From: Spodoptera frugiperda
Taxonomy: Eukaryota > Arthropoda > Insecta > Lepidoptera > Noctuidae
DNA length: 64,000 nt
NCBI RefSeq assembly: GCF_023101765.2
Contig: NC_064231.1
Location: 7,268,501 to 7,332,500 of the forward strand
Direction: 5' to 3'
A model generated the notes under the pieces. It did no database searches, was not told the origin of the DNA, and saw only the letters and a program-made list of their open reading frames with translations. This document shows, in pieces, positions 38,301-50,020 of the stretch (its first letter is position 1; each line of letters starts with the position of its first letter). Position numbers and translations under genes: made by a program.

Positions 38301-41300
38301 TAAACATTATTTTGACTGCAAAGTTGTCGTGGCGGCTGGGCAATGTGTCGCGGGTTCAATTCCCGCACGAGACAACTCTGAATTGTGTGATCCACAGATT
38401 GTTGTTCAGGGCCTGGGTGTGATGTATAATTGTATGTGAAATTGTATAGGAGAAAACTAGTGTACTTTTATTTAAATATATTAAACACCAATTTTGTATA
38501 TTTACAGTTCCTATGTATCAACGATGCCGATAGTATTCGTGTTTGGAGTGGCGACGTCAGTGTCGGCACTACATAAGTCCTTCCCCTACCACGTGTCTTC
38601 TAAACTACTGATCAAAGTGTTCCATTCACATGCATCACCTGTTTATATGAATCAGGTAAGTTTTTTTAAAATAAATTGCCGTAATGTACATCTCTGCGTA
38701 TTCAGGGATAAAAGGCGAATGTTGCATGATAAATATACTTAAGACAAGACAGAGTATCTTTAGGATAAGAATACTTAAAATAGTGTACAATACTGTGAAA
38801 CAATATTAAGAAATCGCTACAATTTAGTTGTATGTATTAATTACAATATTAACATAACTCAGTAATTCATTGTCAACTCCTATCCTTAAGTTATTTCTGA
38901 ACAGGAACTGTAACTAACTTAGCGGGTTTGCCGGGGCTCCGACAACGAGAAGCAATAGTAGGAACGGGGTGACTTTTCAGTCAGTAAATAAAATAATGTC
39001 ACTCCATCTAATCGCCCAAGGCGGCAAACAACCCTTTATATGTATTTGAAGTCAGTAATTTGTAGTTTACCATTCTGATCTGTCTCACATCATCCGACTA
39101 CAAAAATGTATCCATTTTTTCTTAAAATTGTGTAAAAGATTTTCTCCATTTCAGGTATTGGAGGATATTTTCTTAACACATACAAGTCCTTTTCATTTGT
39201 CTGGCAAGGCATTTGAATTGCTCACAGATGTGTTTCTTTTCTACGATTTCTCTGTCACTGGCCTGATTCAAAGTATAAAGGTATGTACTGTTAAATATTT
39301 GTTTTCATGCATTCTTTAGGACTGAGAATCTGAACACTAAGTATTAAGAATACTAGTATTTAATTGTGTCAGATTCTGATTAGGTTTCCCTTTTTCTCTA
39401 TATTAATTGGAGGCAAGTTGTTACATAATAAAGGCAAGACGTGTCTGATTGCGACTAAATGACCTTTCGATGCAAACTGATGGCCCCTGATCATGTTCAA
39501 AACTGCGATCCAACAATAGGGAGATGGCCAACAGCAACGTTTAAATCTCAAGTGACAAATCTTGAGATCTTGGATGTCGCCAAAGCTACGCTAAGTCAAA
39601 GCTTCCTCGACTAGACTTGCCTTTGTTCAACAGTAGATGTCTTCACAGCTTACAGCTTTGGAAATAATAGTAATATTAAATATATTTTTTCTGCTTTCAG
39701 TATTGCATGATGGAGCATTACTATGGAGACAATACAAAATCACTATGCTGTGACAGAGACAAACTCGAAGATGTTATAATGCAGCTAACTGCAGAAGATC
39801 TCGAAAGCATACGGCAACTAATGTCCTTCAGACCATTCTTAGAAAAACAGGATTGTAGAACAAAGATTAGTCTGTTCAACGATGATGATTTCTTTAAAGA
39901 AGCCCTTTACAAGGAGATGAACAGATTACACGACTATTTGTATAGTTTCTATATGTGTTTGAGGCTTCTATGTGTGTTCGTAAAGGATTTGCCAAAGAAT
40001 ATGCTTGGGAAATCTGTAAGTATATGAAGTACATACTATGTAGGTATTACTCGGCGCTATTTATGTGTCGACCTTGCTTAGGACCAATATAGTTAAAGTA
40101 AATTGTACATGACAATGTAGGTATATTTTTGGCAGTCAAACCAGTCTAATACTTATAGTAAGGAGATAGATATAGGTACAGTATAACATTGATGGTAGTA
40201 GTCATTTATTCTGATTTGCAGTTTAGTTATACTGAGAGGCTCATAGGATCGCGTAGTGCGTAATCAACTGCATTAAATTAATTAATAGGCATTTAATACT
40301 TAATTGTATTTTACAACAATAATAGAAGCATAATAAAAAAAGAGAAAAGTAAGACCGTTTTCATTGGAACTTAAGACGGGATATTTACCATGTTTATTTA
40401 TGAGTTTACAGACTATTTCGATATCACTGTTGTAAGCGTTTGATCACCAGGATCCAAATAAACTTAAGTTCTAACGAAACCAATGTTAGTGTTAGTAATC
40501 ATGTCAGTTTAAAAACTTATATCGTTTTCATAGGGTTTAGGTACTAGTTATTTGTTTTATTTGATTGTAGGTCCGTGAGATATACACAAAGTGCGCCTCA
40601 GAGAATGTGACAGGCACTTCGGCGTTTAAAGACTGCATGCAGCTATTAAAATTTCAATCGCAAGTGAAATTGGTTGAAAGTATAAAGAGCTCCTTGAAGA
40701 TTGTCAACTCGTATTTACAAAACGCATCACCAGTCAAACCCCTGAGGTCTACGCCTTCAAAGAACAATCTGAATAAGATAACATTGGGTGATGATCTTGG
40801 CGAAAACTTCGTGAAGTCTTTGAGAGTACATTTGTTAACGTTTCTAAGGCAAATAGAACATGCCAATACAGAAACGACTGTCACCACGAGCGCAGTGTCG
40901 GACTCCGAAAATGTCGATGAAAATGTTCCTGGAAATAGATATAAATTGAAAGAGGTGAGTTTTTGCATACTTATCGTGTAGATGAGAAAGTATATCTTTC
41001 CTTTCTAAGGTTCTAAACCATATCTGTACCAAATTTCAACGAAATCCGTCAAATCGAGTTGCGGAGATTAATGGCCTAAGCATAGAATGTTCGACGTGAT
41101 TCTTTAATTTGACGTAACTTTTTTATTTATGAACCGATTGACCGGAAACAAACACTAAATGTAAATTTAAGCATCCCACAATATATTCGTGAAAACCGCA
41201 ACGCAACTTCGGATCAGCCGTTTCGGAGATTTCGCGCACAGACGAACAGACAAACAGCAAACGACAAACTGGCAACCAGACAAACAGACAAACAGACAAA

Positions 41301-44300
41301 CATGACAAACATTCATTCAGACAAACAGACAAAAGACAAACAGAGGGTTAATTACATTTTTGGGTTCGACATCGACATAACAATAAGATTACATTATCTT
41401 AAGCATTATGGTGGGTTATATCCATAAATGCACAAACAGCATTACTTGCTTACATAAAACAAGTTGGGAAAAGATCTCTGAAAATTAGCAAAAAATCGTA
41501 ACCTAAGATTAAATTACTGGCAATACTTTAAATGATAGATGATTATGTTTTTACATACGTCTTAATAAAAAAGGTTCGAATTAATATTTAAGGAAAAATA
41601 AATAGTGGTCCAATCATCTCTAACCTTTAGATGAGCATAAAAAGATGATTGTTTTCTTTTGACAGGTAGGTCAAACGACGTCCTTTTTGTAGAGTGCAGT
41701 GCAAAAATTAGGTTTATAAAATAATAATATTAAAAGACGTCACGCGTTTATTTTAAACTCTAATATAAAGGATAGTCCATCCTTTAGATATTCATATATG
41801 TACTTACTTATTAGAATTACCTTTCTTTTCCCTTAGGATTAAATTACCTAGCCTATATATTATTTCCAGACCATAATCTATCCATGTTCCAACTTCTGGA
41901 TCCCTTCAGCCGTTTTGACGTGTTTGAATTACAAACACACATTGTATGTATGTAATATGTAACTCTCGTATCTATACTAATATTATAAAGCTGAAGAGTT
42001 TGTTTGAACGCGCTAATCTCAGGAACTACTGGTCCAATTTGAATAACTCTTTTTGTGTTGAATAGTGCATTTATCGACGAAGGCTATAGGCTATAAAACA
42101 TCACGCTAAGACCAATAGAAGCCAAGCAGAGCGGGTGAAACCGCGCGGAAGTAGCTAGTTTATAATATAAGTAAGAGAACCCTTTGTTTTCAGAAATTGT
42201 TAAAAGCGACGAGAGCGGACCGTGTCCAGTCGGAGTTTGAGATGGTTCGCAGTAGGTTCGTGAGTTACTTGGAGGAGATGTTCAGTAAGGGGCTGCAGTC
42301 GATGCAAGGACAAACCTTCCATGAAGTGCTGGCCTTCAGTGACGTGGCATCTGTACGGAAGAACATAGTGGGTGCGCCTCGAGCCGCCGTCCACACTGCG
42401 CTCAGCAACCCTGTACATTACTTACAGGTCTGTCTCACTGTTATTGGTTGGAAGAAGTTGGCTATTTAACCTATGTTTTGTCTTTTAAAAGCTATCTGTT
42501 TAGATGTCTGTCATATAACCATGTCCCTCGTTTTTACTTTAATGTTACTAGTAAAATAAGGTTTTGTCTTGCTATGTCCATTTAATAGCAAACATGGATT
42601 TGAATCAATTTGTTAAAACACATTTGTAGAGTATCTAACAGATAGAATCAGTACTAGCAGACGAGATACTTCGCATTACAATATGATGGAAAAGTAAGGA
42701 TTAATCAAACAATAGAAAATCCATTGTGTCTGCGTGGATCTGCGTTCTGGCACATGACAGACTAATAATAGTATTTGACGTAGTTCCATGCTAACAAATT
42801 CCTTTGTACCACAGTGTTCGTGCTGCCAGTTGCCGTCATCAGATAGCGTGATAGACACACTCCCGGACGTATGTCTGGCGTACAAGTTGCACCGCGAGTG
42901 TGGCAAGCACATCAACCTATACGACTGGCTGCAAGCATTCGCCGCGGTACTGCGGCCCGATGATGATGACGAGCAACGACACAACGATGCTACTATACAG
43001 TGAGTTTTATTACATCTTGAAAGTTTTTACCAACTCCACATTGGTTCAGTACAAATAATCTATACATATAATAAATCGTAGAAAAGTGCTGTCTGTACAT
43101 TGAAAATAAAAATTTTGCCATTACTTGCTTAAAAAATAAGGGGTTATTGTTATGTCGATGTCGAACCCAAAAATCGTAATTAAGATTAAATTTTTGTCTG
43201 TTTGTCTGTTTGTCTGTTTGTCTGTTTGTCTGTTTGTCTGTTTGTCTGTTCGTCTGTCTAATCTAGACGGCTGATCCGAGTTGGATGCGGTTTTACGAAT
43301 ATATTGTGGGATGCATTTACAAGTGTTTGTTTCATTCAAGTTCATAAATAAAAAAGTTATGTAAATTAAAGAATCACGTCGAACATTTATGCTATAATTA
43401 TCTCCGCAACTATTTGACGGATTTGGTTGAAATTTGTACAGATATATTAGAACCTTCCTTTCATAGATATATTTTTATTTCAAAAATCAAAAAATAAAAA
43501 TGTAAATTATTTATAAATAATTCTATGTCGATCGTTACACATCGGTTCATGTTATTGTTTTAATTCACAAAAAAGTAAATAAATAGTAAAAAGGTATGAA
43601 AAAAATAATATCAATATAATAAAACATTTGTTGCTCTAACGGAGTATGATAATTCTACTGTCGATCGTTAATAACTTCGGTTCATGTTATTGTTTTAATT
43701 CATCGAAAAAAAGTAAATAAATAGTAAAAAGGTATGAAAAAATAATATCAATATAATTAAACTTTTAGTAGAAAGAAAATGCCCGAACGGAGTATAAATA
43801 AATAATCCAAGTTGTCTTTATCCTCGATAGATGGCGTTGGGATCGAAATAGATCGCGCTATGGTTTCGTTACATTCATTTGGTTGGGTATCGGACGAGCG
43901 CTTCGGTACTATCGTAGAAAAAGTGTATTATCAGTCGTATGACATTTGTCTGTAGTGGTCCTGCTGTTACGTATATTCTGGTTTCGTTGTATTTGTCAAT
44001 TAATAAGTTTATTTGTTGGGTTTTCCTGGTTTTCGTTAAACTATTTAACGTAGGTTTAATTTGATATCGATTATTAGTAGTTACTGTAGTTAGTTTTTTT
44101 AATAAAATTGTAAGTCTAATTTATAAATTAATTAGATTAGATTTAAGTCGTTTCTTTTAAATTATTTAGTTTAGGCTTGGTTATTATAGCATAGAGGATA
44201 GGTTGTAATATAGTTTCTTTTTTAATTGTTATAAATTCGTAATTCGTAGCTTTCTTTAGTTTTAAGTTAGTTTAAGTCCATTTTTAAACTATTTTTTCAA

Positions 44301-45580
44301 TACCCTAAGTGAGTATACATCTATTAAATTCAAACGCAGAGCTCATTATGTTGATTTTGAAAGTTCCCTGGAATATCTTCCACATCTCATTTTTGAAGAG
44401 ATCCCGCGAGATCGGGAACTATGTGGTTAAAACCAAAAATTTGCCGGAAGTCACTATTCCACGCGAACGAAGTCGCGGGCAAAAGCTAGTAATAAATAAA
44501 TAACTTTATTCATAACATACATTGAACACATTAAAATACCCTTGGCTCCCAAACTAGGCTTATTGCCTGTGACTTGGGAGTCAGTTCCTCCAGAAATACA
44601 TGATAAATGTAATACGTGTAGCAATAAAATAGTAATCTGTGTCTTCATCAACATTCTGTACTCATTAATGTTGTTGCCCGGCCATAAATCTGAAAATCTC
44701 GACTCAACTCGTCTCGAAGTCGAGATTTTTCAAGAGCCACTTGCGTCCAGCCGCTCCCCGCGACCTTTATCCGGTCGTCTGTGGACTTTAAAAAATAATA
44801 TAAAATCAGATAATTCTGAACTTGTTACTTAATTAATTTAAGAATATTATTATTTGTGAATCGACGTTACCTACAGATTAGTTCGTAAATTATGTAAATA
44901 AAACAAATTATATTTCTAGCTTGACTACTAACATACCTTTATAATCACGATATTAGTATGTGCTACTTGTATCCATGCCATTCAAGTTGAAGATGTCACA
45001 AATAGACTATGTTTTTTATACAAAAAGAATCAGTCTAGATTTTGCCAGATTACCATACGTTTATTTGCATAATAATTTTATCGTTAGACATTATGTTAAT
45101 AGTTTAAAAATACATTATAATCGTAGACAAAAAGTGAATTTTATTACAAAGAAAAATATTTTTTGACCTTTATAAGTCCTGTGCTTTTTCTTTTATTTTT
45201 AGTTTCGTTTATTGATTGGTGGAAAGTGAAACTGCTTATCAAGGGCTTACATATTCGACTTTCGTAGTGGGTTTCCTTAACCTGTCATGTGCCGAAACGT
45301 AGATCCACGCGAGACATAATACATTTTCTATTGTTTGTTATATACGGCATACAAGAGGTTAATGTTTCTTAACAGTAGCATGGCTATTATACAATATAAC
45401 ATAACAATCAATACCTGCCCCTCGGTGCCGTAAATGGCTTCATGTTAAACCTAATTAATATGTGTATGTTATTTTTGTTCTAGGTTACGCTTCACCCGCG
45501 CTGTAGCTGAACTACAATTCCTCGGGTTCATAAAATCATCAAAAAGAAAAACTGATCATGTAATGAGATTGACTTGGTGA
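35371..45580 (+). CDS. ORC3: Origin recognition complex subunit 3 (latheo)
   Basis: Twelve exons join in frame: 35371-35397, 35932-36078, 36659-36834, 37212-37320, 37872-38086, 38508-38655, 39155-39280, 39701-40015, 40571-40954, 42194-42427, 42815-42999 and 45484-45580. They encode 720 residues; human ORC3 is 711. Family landmarks include GVFLFPNGFKK near the start, ATLLTGVNQPDH at about 90-110, NVLQDFVMIVRSS...FVFGVATS at about 215-240, LTDVFLFYDFSVTG near 310, RREALC-free helical mid-regions, APRAAVHTALSNPVHYLQ near 620 and the terminal ELQFLGFIKSSKRKTDHVMRLTW. The N-terminal half is the divergent AAA+-like domain and the C-terminus the winged-helix domain. ORC3 works in the nucleus with ORC1, 2, 4 and 5 to mark replication origins. 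It lacks ATPase motifs, as usual for ORC3. Introns hold four or more Helitrons and a SINE; none breaks an exon. Confidence 0.96.
36255..36448 (+). mobile_element. Decayed small Helitron in ORC3 intron 2
   Basis: Begins around TTATAATTATAAATGAAAGTTTGTAAG and ends AAGCGAAGCCATGGGCACAGCTAG followed by G. The GCGAAGCC...GGGC hairpin and the CTAG end are the Helitron 3' signature seen in other small lepidopteran copies. The internal ATGAAATTTGGAACAGG block is also typical of this family. Diverged; the 5' end is approximate. Confidence 0.55.
36840..36960 (-). repeat. Interspersed repeat tail in ORC3 intron 3
   Basis: Minus-strand relative of the repeat at 23725-23822: TTACCTGGTAAACAAGCAGATGATCA, then GCCACCCATGGAAACC. 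It starts a few bases after the splice donor at 36835. Boundaries are approximate. Confidence 0.45.
37345..37550 (+). mobile_element. Old Lep1-type Helitron copy in ORC3 intron 4
   Basis: TATAAAGCTGAATAGGTTGTTTG, GCGCTGAATCTCTGGAAC, TGTTGGATAGTCCATTTATCGAGAAAGGCTAT and ACCATAGAAGCCGA line up with the cleaner copy at 41971-42158, but with many substitutions and an insertion. Both ends are lost. An ancient insertion. Confidence 0.6.
38318..38460 (+). mobile_element. tRNA-derived SINE in ORC3 intron 5
   Basis: An A-box-like TGGCGGCTGGGCAA is followed at tRNA spacing by the B box GGGTTCAATTCC inside a GCGGGTTCAATTCCCGC arm, then a non-tRNA body (CAACTCTGAATTGTGTGATCC...). This is the polymerase III promoter layout of a SINE. 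The reversed copy at 46275-46450 shares the head and body. It is not a functional tRNA gene: there is no acceptor stem. Confidence 0.7.
38915..39035 (+). mobile_element. R1-like LINE 3' tail fragment in ORC3 intron 6
   Basis: AACTTAGCGGGTTTGCCGGGGCTCCG...GTAGGAACGGGGTG...CAGTCAGTAA...CGCCCAAGGCGGC is a diverged piece of the tail that is complete at about 63160-63290. Confidence 0.65.
40320..40520. repeat. Interspersed repeat shared with 52190-52310
   Basis: Contains ACCATGTTTATTTATGAGTTTACAGACTATTTCGATATCACTGTTGTAAGCG...TTGATCAC, matching ACCATGTTTATTAATTTCTTTGAGTTTCCGATATTTCGGCACTGTTGCAAGCGCCTTGATCAC near 52200-52260. A dispersed element of unknown class. Boundaries are approximate. Confidence 0.45.
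40991..41386 (-). mobile_element. Helitron fragment in ORC3 intron 9
   Basis: Internal part of the Helitron family at 11640-14573, in the same orientation, from CTTTCTAAGGTTCTAAACCATATC to GGTTCGACATCGACATAACAATAA. Both termini are missing. The 8-base array is interrupted by many small indels, unlike the clean arrays elsewhere, so it is older or poorly assembled. It begins about 36 bases after the donor of exon 9. Confidence 0.8.
41866..41955 (-). mobile_element. Fragment of the 48.1-kb small Helitron family
   Basis: ATTTCCAGACCATAATCTATCC...CTTCAGCCGTTTTGACGTG...ACAAACACACATTG matches the middle of the element at 48097-48280. The ends are missing, and it abuts the Lep1-type copy at 41971. 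Confidence 0.55.
41971..42158 (+). mobile_element. Lep1-type Helitron, near complete, in ORC3 intron 9
   Basis: 188 bp from TCTATACTAATATTATAAAG to GCGGAAGTAGCTAG, flanked by A on the left and T on the right, as Helitron insertion between A and T predicts. A GCGG...CCGC hairpin precedes the CTAG end. The ends match the Helitron-like Lep1 family described in Lepidoptera. No coding capacity. It ends 35 bases before the acceptor of exon 10 (42192-42193). Confidence 0.8.
43059..44489 (+). mobile_element. Complete non-autonomous Helitron in ORC3 intron 11
   Basis: Runs from TCTATACATATAATAAATCG to GGGCAAAAGCTAG, flanked by A (43058) and T (44490). It is the same family as 11640-14573 but lies in the opposite orientation there. 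It has the 5' TC, the 3' hairpin CGCGAACGAAGTCGCG just before CTAG, the (TTTGTCTG)n array at 43191-43255 and the internal 150-bp repeat. It is about 1.43 kb long with no transposase. Differences from the tandem copies show it is an older, independent insertion. It has both ends, so it defines the family's termini. Confidence 0.85.
43191..43255. repeat. (TTTGTCTG)n microsatellite
   Basis: About seven to eight uninterrupted copies of the 8-base unit, the reverse complement of the CAGACAAA arrays at 12938 and 14384, at the equivalent Helitron position. Confidence 0.9.
44490..44600 (-). mobile_element. LINE 3' tail abutting the Helitron
   Basis: AATAAATAAATAACTTTATTCATAACATACATTGAACAC is followed by CCCAAACTAGGCTTATTGCCTGTGACTTGGG, an imperfect hairpin. 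The (AAAT)n start plus hairpin resembles the layout of the LINE tails at 17157 and 34800, although the hairpin sequence differs. It is probably the 3' end of another LINE family. Confidence 0.4.
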
Positions 45581-46274
45581 TTTTACCGTTTGTTCAGTAC
45601 ATACATAACCTCACTTCTGTCTCCCATGAGGGTAGGCAGAGAGGAATGGAACGTCAATTTTTTAATTAATTTATTAAACATTTTTTGAATTTATTTCGTA
45701 TTATATTTTTTATTTGCACGTGTCATCCATCAGACTAGTTCCCCTGGTTTTTGTACGTACGGGTTCAGAGCGTGCGAGGTCGGCAGTGAGGTCACGTGGC
45801 CAGAAAATGTCGATGTTGGGAAAAAACTTGTTAAAACAAACAGAGGTGGCTTTAGCACATTAATGTTTGTGACCAAGCTAAGTCGTCGATTCCGTCTTAA
45901 TAAATATAATTGTAATATATTGATTACAGAAATTACCAGAGGGATGATTCTGGTTTTATTGAAATACCAGGTTTCCATTTGTGTCGCATAAAATACCGAT
46001 TTTAAGCTGTTCCATATGAAATTTCGAAAAAAATATATAGTATACTTCGCACTTAGGACATCACCAGCTTACATTATGTTTTCATTGATTTTCATATTTA
46101 GTTTCTGATTGACCCCCAAAAAACAATATGAATAGTATGGCATATTTAGAAATACTAACTATCTTAAATAAGTAAAATAGTAGCGGCCTGTTCCTGATTA
46201 CCACGATATGATCCCTAGAAATTTTATTATATCTATGGTAAGAACCTTCTGACCATAAATTTTTAAAGCGTTGG

Positions 46275-46450
46275 CCCACACTAGGTTTTTCTCCTGTGGG
46301 ACGACACAGGAGAAAATACAAGTTCACATACACACAAAGAGTTGCTCCGTGCGGGAATCGAACCCGCTACCCGTTGCACGGCAGCCGGTTGTCCAGCCAC
46401 CGCAACATCGGTGCAGGCCTATTGCGGAATCGGTTCAGCCAGTTAACGCG
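46275..46450 (-). mobile_element. tRNA-derived SINE (minus strand)
   Basis: On the minus strand it reads GTTGCGGTGGCTGGACAACCGG, then the B box arm GCGGGTTCGATTCCCGC, then CACGGAGCAACTCTTTGTGTG. This is the same family as 38318-38460 and better preserved. A polymerase III A/B-box layout without a tRNA acceptor stem marks it as a SINE rather than a tRNA gene. Confidence 0.7.
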
Positions 46451-48096
46451 TGATGCGATGAGCAAGGGACATAGAGATATATTTTTTAAATATAAGATTA
46501 TTTTTCTACTTACCTACTTACATTTCTACTTACCCGCTGTCTACAAGGACAGTTGTCGAAACAAACTAACATAGCCGAGGTTCTGTTAAATGTTCAATAT
46601 GTATACAACTGCAATGATTACATGTTTTTTTTACACAATCATGAAGTTCATGACGCAAAACCTTTAAGTCTAGTAACGACAAGCAAGATAGATGTGGTAA
46701 CTAGTAACGGAGAATATATTTGTATTACCTATATACCTTATTTTATTTTTGCTCGTGTCAAATTAATGATAATTTTTATTTTACAACTGATTTGTTATAA
46801 TTATTAAGGTCTTTTCAAGGTCAGAGTGAATAGGTACTTTCTAAGTCTGTGTGCTCCATCTTCGGCCACATCTTCGCTTTGCCGTTCTGGCAGTAAGCGG
46901 GTTGGTGGCCAAAAGAAGACTTATCAACGTTAAAAAAAATAGGAGCTTTTTTATGGAACTTCAAATGCGTTTACATTCTTTTTTCATATTCGCCTTATCG
47001 ATGGTATGTAAAAGGTGGTTTGCCTAATTGCTAATACAAACAAATTCTTGTTACTATGTACTACTACTTACTACTGAGATATTGACCTCGTTATGCAATC
47101 GGTCGCAAACGCAACCGTTTAGTATAGGAACTTGGGGTTCGATTCTGGATATGGAAAAAAATGTGTTAGCACGGTTTCTAGTATTAGTAGGTTCTTAATA
47201 GCGTCACCTATTATTTATCTACATAAAAAGTTATTTTTAGCGTATTTATTATGTCCACACCTGTTTGCCTACCTTTAGGTAGGTAACAAAAATAGTGATG
47301 CGTAAGTGTTTTATTAAGAACGACCTAGTGCTTGTGACTACGACTCAATCAACGAAATTAGGTAATCCGAAGGTCTTATTTTTAACTATGACACAAATCA
47401 CTTGTGACTCAAAATCAGGTTCATAGGACTCATAAAAAAAGAATCACATATTCACAGATGATCAAACCTACTGGATATATTTCGTAGAAGTCAGCTTGTA
47501 CAAAGTTCAAATATTGCGTAGGTTATTCCAAACGTGTCGGTCGCAGACTTGAATTTAAATAAACGTAAACATTGGTTAGCCAGTAAGATTGATGTGTAGG
47601 TTGTATGATTGTATCCGGGACTTGACTGGTTTCTTTCTTGAAGATGACACTGAAGGTACTTATTATTAAGTTCAGCTAATATTATTATTTTAAACTTTTC
47701 ATAGGTACACTTGAATATCTTTACGCATTATCGGTAAAACGGAATGAAAATAGAAGCGGAGTGTGATCTCCACAAACCTTATATCTATTCACCTTTACTG
47801 CCTCTTTTCACCCCTCGAATTCTATTCACCCCGTGTTATCTCCACCCTCCTTATTTAAATGAGTATTTTATTGAAATAGAAACACTAATAATACTGCGCG
47901 ATTTGGACTTCTTGATTTAAGCCTCTTCTTATTTATTCAATTTGAATTATTTATAAATGTTTAAAAAAATAAATTAAAATAGCTAAAATAAATTGACACC
48001 TGTTGGCTACAGTTGGCGCTATGTGGCTAATCCTTGATTTCAAATAAAGGTTCCAAACAGAATACTATTACAGAGGTATATTATATTATGTATATA

Positions 48097-48280
48097 CTAG
48101 GTTCTGCCAGCGGCTTCGCCCGCGTACGTACATGTGGGATAAAAAGTATCTTATGTGTTATTCCAGACCATACTCTAGGTAGGTACCCCTGTTCGAAATT
48201 TCAGCCGTTTTGATGTGATTGTGGAACAAACATATACATACAAATTTTCGCTTTCATAATAAGATTCATATTATTATAGA
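48097..48280 (-). mobile_element. Small Helitron (minus strand)
   Basis: On the minus strand it begins TCTATAATAATATGAATC at 48280 and ends GCGGGCGAAGCCGCTGGCAGAACCTAG at 48097, next to a host T. GCGGGCGAAGCCGC is a perfect 3' hairpin just before the CTAG end. About 184 bp, non-coding. A decayed relative lies at 41866-41955. Confidence 0.65.
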
Positions 48281-49795
48281 CATGTGTAGGTCTCAAAGTG
48301 TCGTCTAATAGCAAGGTACCTGTCACGCTTATTGTTTTCCTCGAATGAGTAGGCTCAGCTTAAGTGTAGGTAGACTATGTAACCTGAGTAAGTACCTATC
48401 ATGATAATAATATACATATGCGAGCTACGAAAAACATTGGGTACAATTTTTGGCATGACATATCTACACCCTAATATAGAATAGAATAGAAAAGTTGATG
48501 TAAAAATAAAAAATATAAAGGGCGACAATTTTTTGCCTGCGCTGGAGCGGGATTCAGATCATGAATTCAACTTCTAGACAAAATGGTTAGAAGCTTCGAC
48601 ACTTAGGTATCTGCAAGCTTAGCAATCAGTTTCATGTTTGTCTGCTACTCGGGACTAGCATGTAACCGATGGCACAGAGGCCTTGTTGTTTAATTAGTAG
48701 TTAATAAAACACCGACATTAAACACATCCGACTACCAACCTGTGTTGTAAAAAACAAACCGACCTTGAATTATAATTTCACGATATAAAGTATGGTCCTG
48801 ACCTCTGGAAAGGTTAAGAGTACATCACTTTTATTCGTGTCATGCATACCGCGGGACAAGTTTTAGCCTATTTACACCTGAGTTATTTTCAGATTAATAA
48901 AACTAGATTCGGATAGGTATTTTTTGCCGTCTGACCTTTTCGATATTAATTCGTTGGAAACGTTTGGGATCTTCTTTTGTTTTATTCCCATTTTTTTTTA
49001 GTTTGTTATTTCATTTTAGTTGTTTGTATAGGTACCTATCTACTTGGATAGGTGTTTTCAACTACGTACTCAGACTGTGTCAATTTATAGGTGCATGATT
49101 ATTTTGATTTAATTTTCAGATTGGTACAGGTTCGATTCCTAATTAATCAGCCCAATAAGATTTCTCTGTTGTCTAATCTACTCAGTAGAGTGGAATTTAG
49201 GACTTAGAATTCCTCTCAAGAGCGATTGCTGAGCAAAAGGTTTCTTCTTCAGTGGCCGAACCTCACTCAATACAGTTCGAAACTGCTATTGGTAAAAACA
49301 AAGCTTACTATACGTGCTGTACGTACCTTAACTATACGTGGAGAACCAGAGGTAGCTATAATAATGCATTGCGGCCCATCTACTGAAACTATTTAATTGA
49401 GCCATCGCTTCCGGGCACACACCATCACCAAGCAGGTATTTTGAGTACCTACATGGTGTGTGTGCCATTAGAGAGAGGATGGTACCTACTTCCGATCGGG
49501 AAGAAGGCAGCCCATTCAAGCAGTCAGTATCGGATACTAGAACGTCGGTTCAAATAGGGTAAGACTCCCTAAAATTTCGAAACAAATGGGTGTGTTAAAG
49601 TTACGGTAATACAGAAGAAGATCTCTTTAGGGTTTTACTTCTCAGTCTTGATTGCATAACTCATATACATTGTGCAATTGAAAAAAACCTAGTTAATGCC
49701 TGAAGAAATTGACTCATAGATCTGATGGATCTCATGGATCCCTGAAAAAGTATAAACTTCAAGATCGTAGAATCAAAAAAGACACTTGGTTAACA

Positions 49796-49853
49796 TTAGC
49801 AATTTATGCTATTTAGTATATTATAGTAATTTACCTATGCTAATGTTAACCAA
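49796..49853. mobile_element. 58-bp element with perfect 16-bp inverted ends
   Basis: TTGGTTAACATTAGCA at the left and TGCTAATGTTAACCAA at the right are perfect reverse complements around 26 AT-rich bases. It is either a minimal MITE or a strong hairpin; each arm contains a GTTAAC palindrome. No coding capacity. Confidence 0.65.
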
Positions 49854-50020
49854 CAATTATTATTAACATTATGGATCCGATTTGCTTTTAATAGGCCGAA
49901 TAATTTGAATATTAATTCTATTTTTGTAGAATTAATGAAAAAATCAGGTAGTGGCAAATCAAACACCGAGTATTCCATACATGGTGGTAGTAAATTGAGT
50001 TAAAATTAAGTTCAATGTTT

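Noticed and set aside
38350..38375. tRNA gene suggested by GCGGGTTCAATTCCCGC (also 46340-46370, minus)
   Set aside because: No acceptor stem or cloverleaf can be drawn, and a SINE body follows. These are tRNA-derived SINE heads.
41123..41332. Cys/Leu-rich minus-strand frame (CLSVCLFVWLPVC) as a secreted peptide
   Set aside because: It is the reverse translation of the indel-rich CAGACAAA array in a Helitron fragment.
46553..46807. 84-residue open frame downstream of ORC3
   Set aside because: No family resemblance, AT-rich, and not supported by splice signals.
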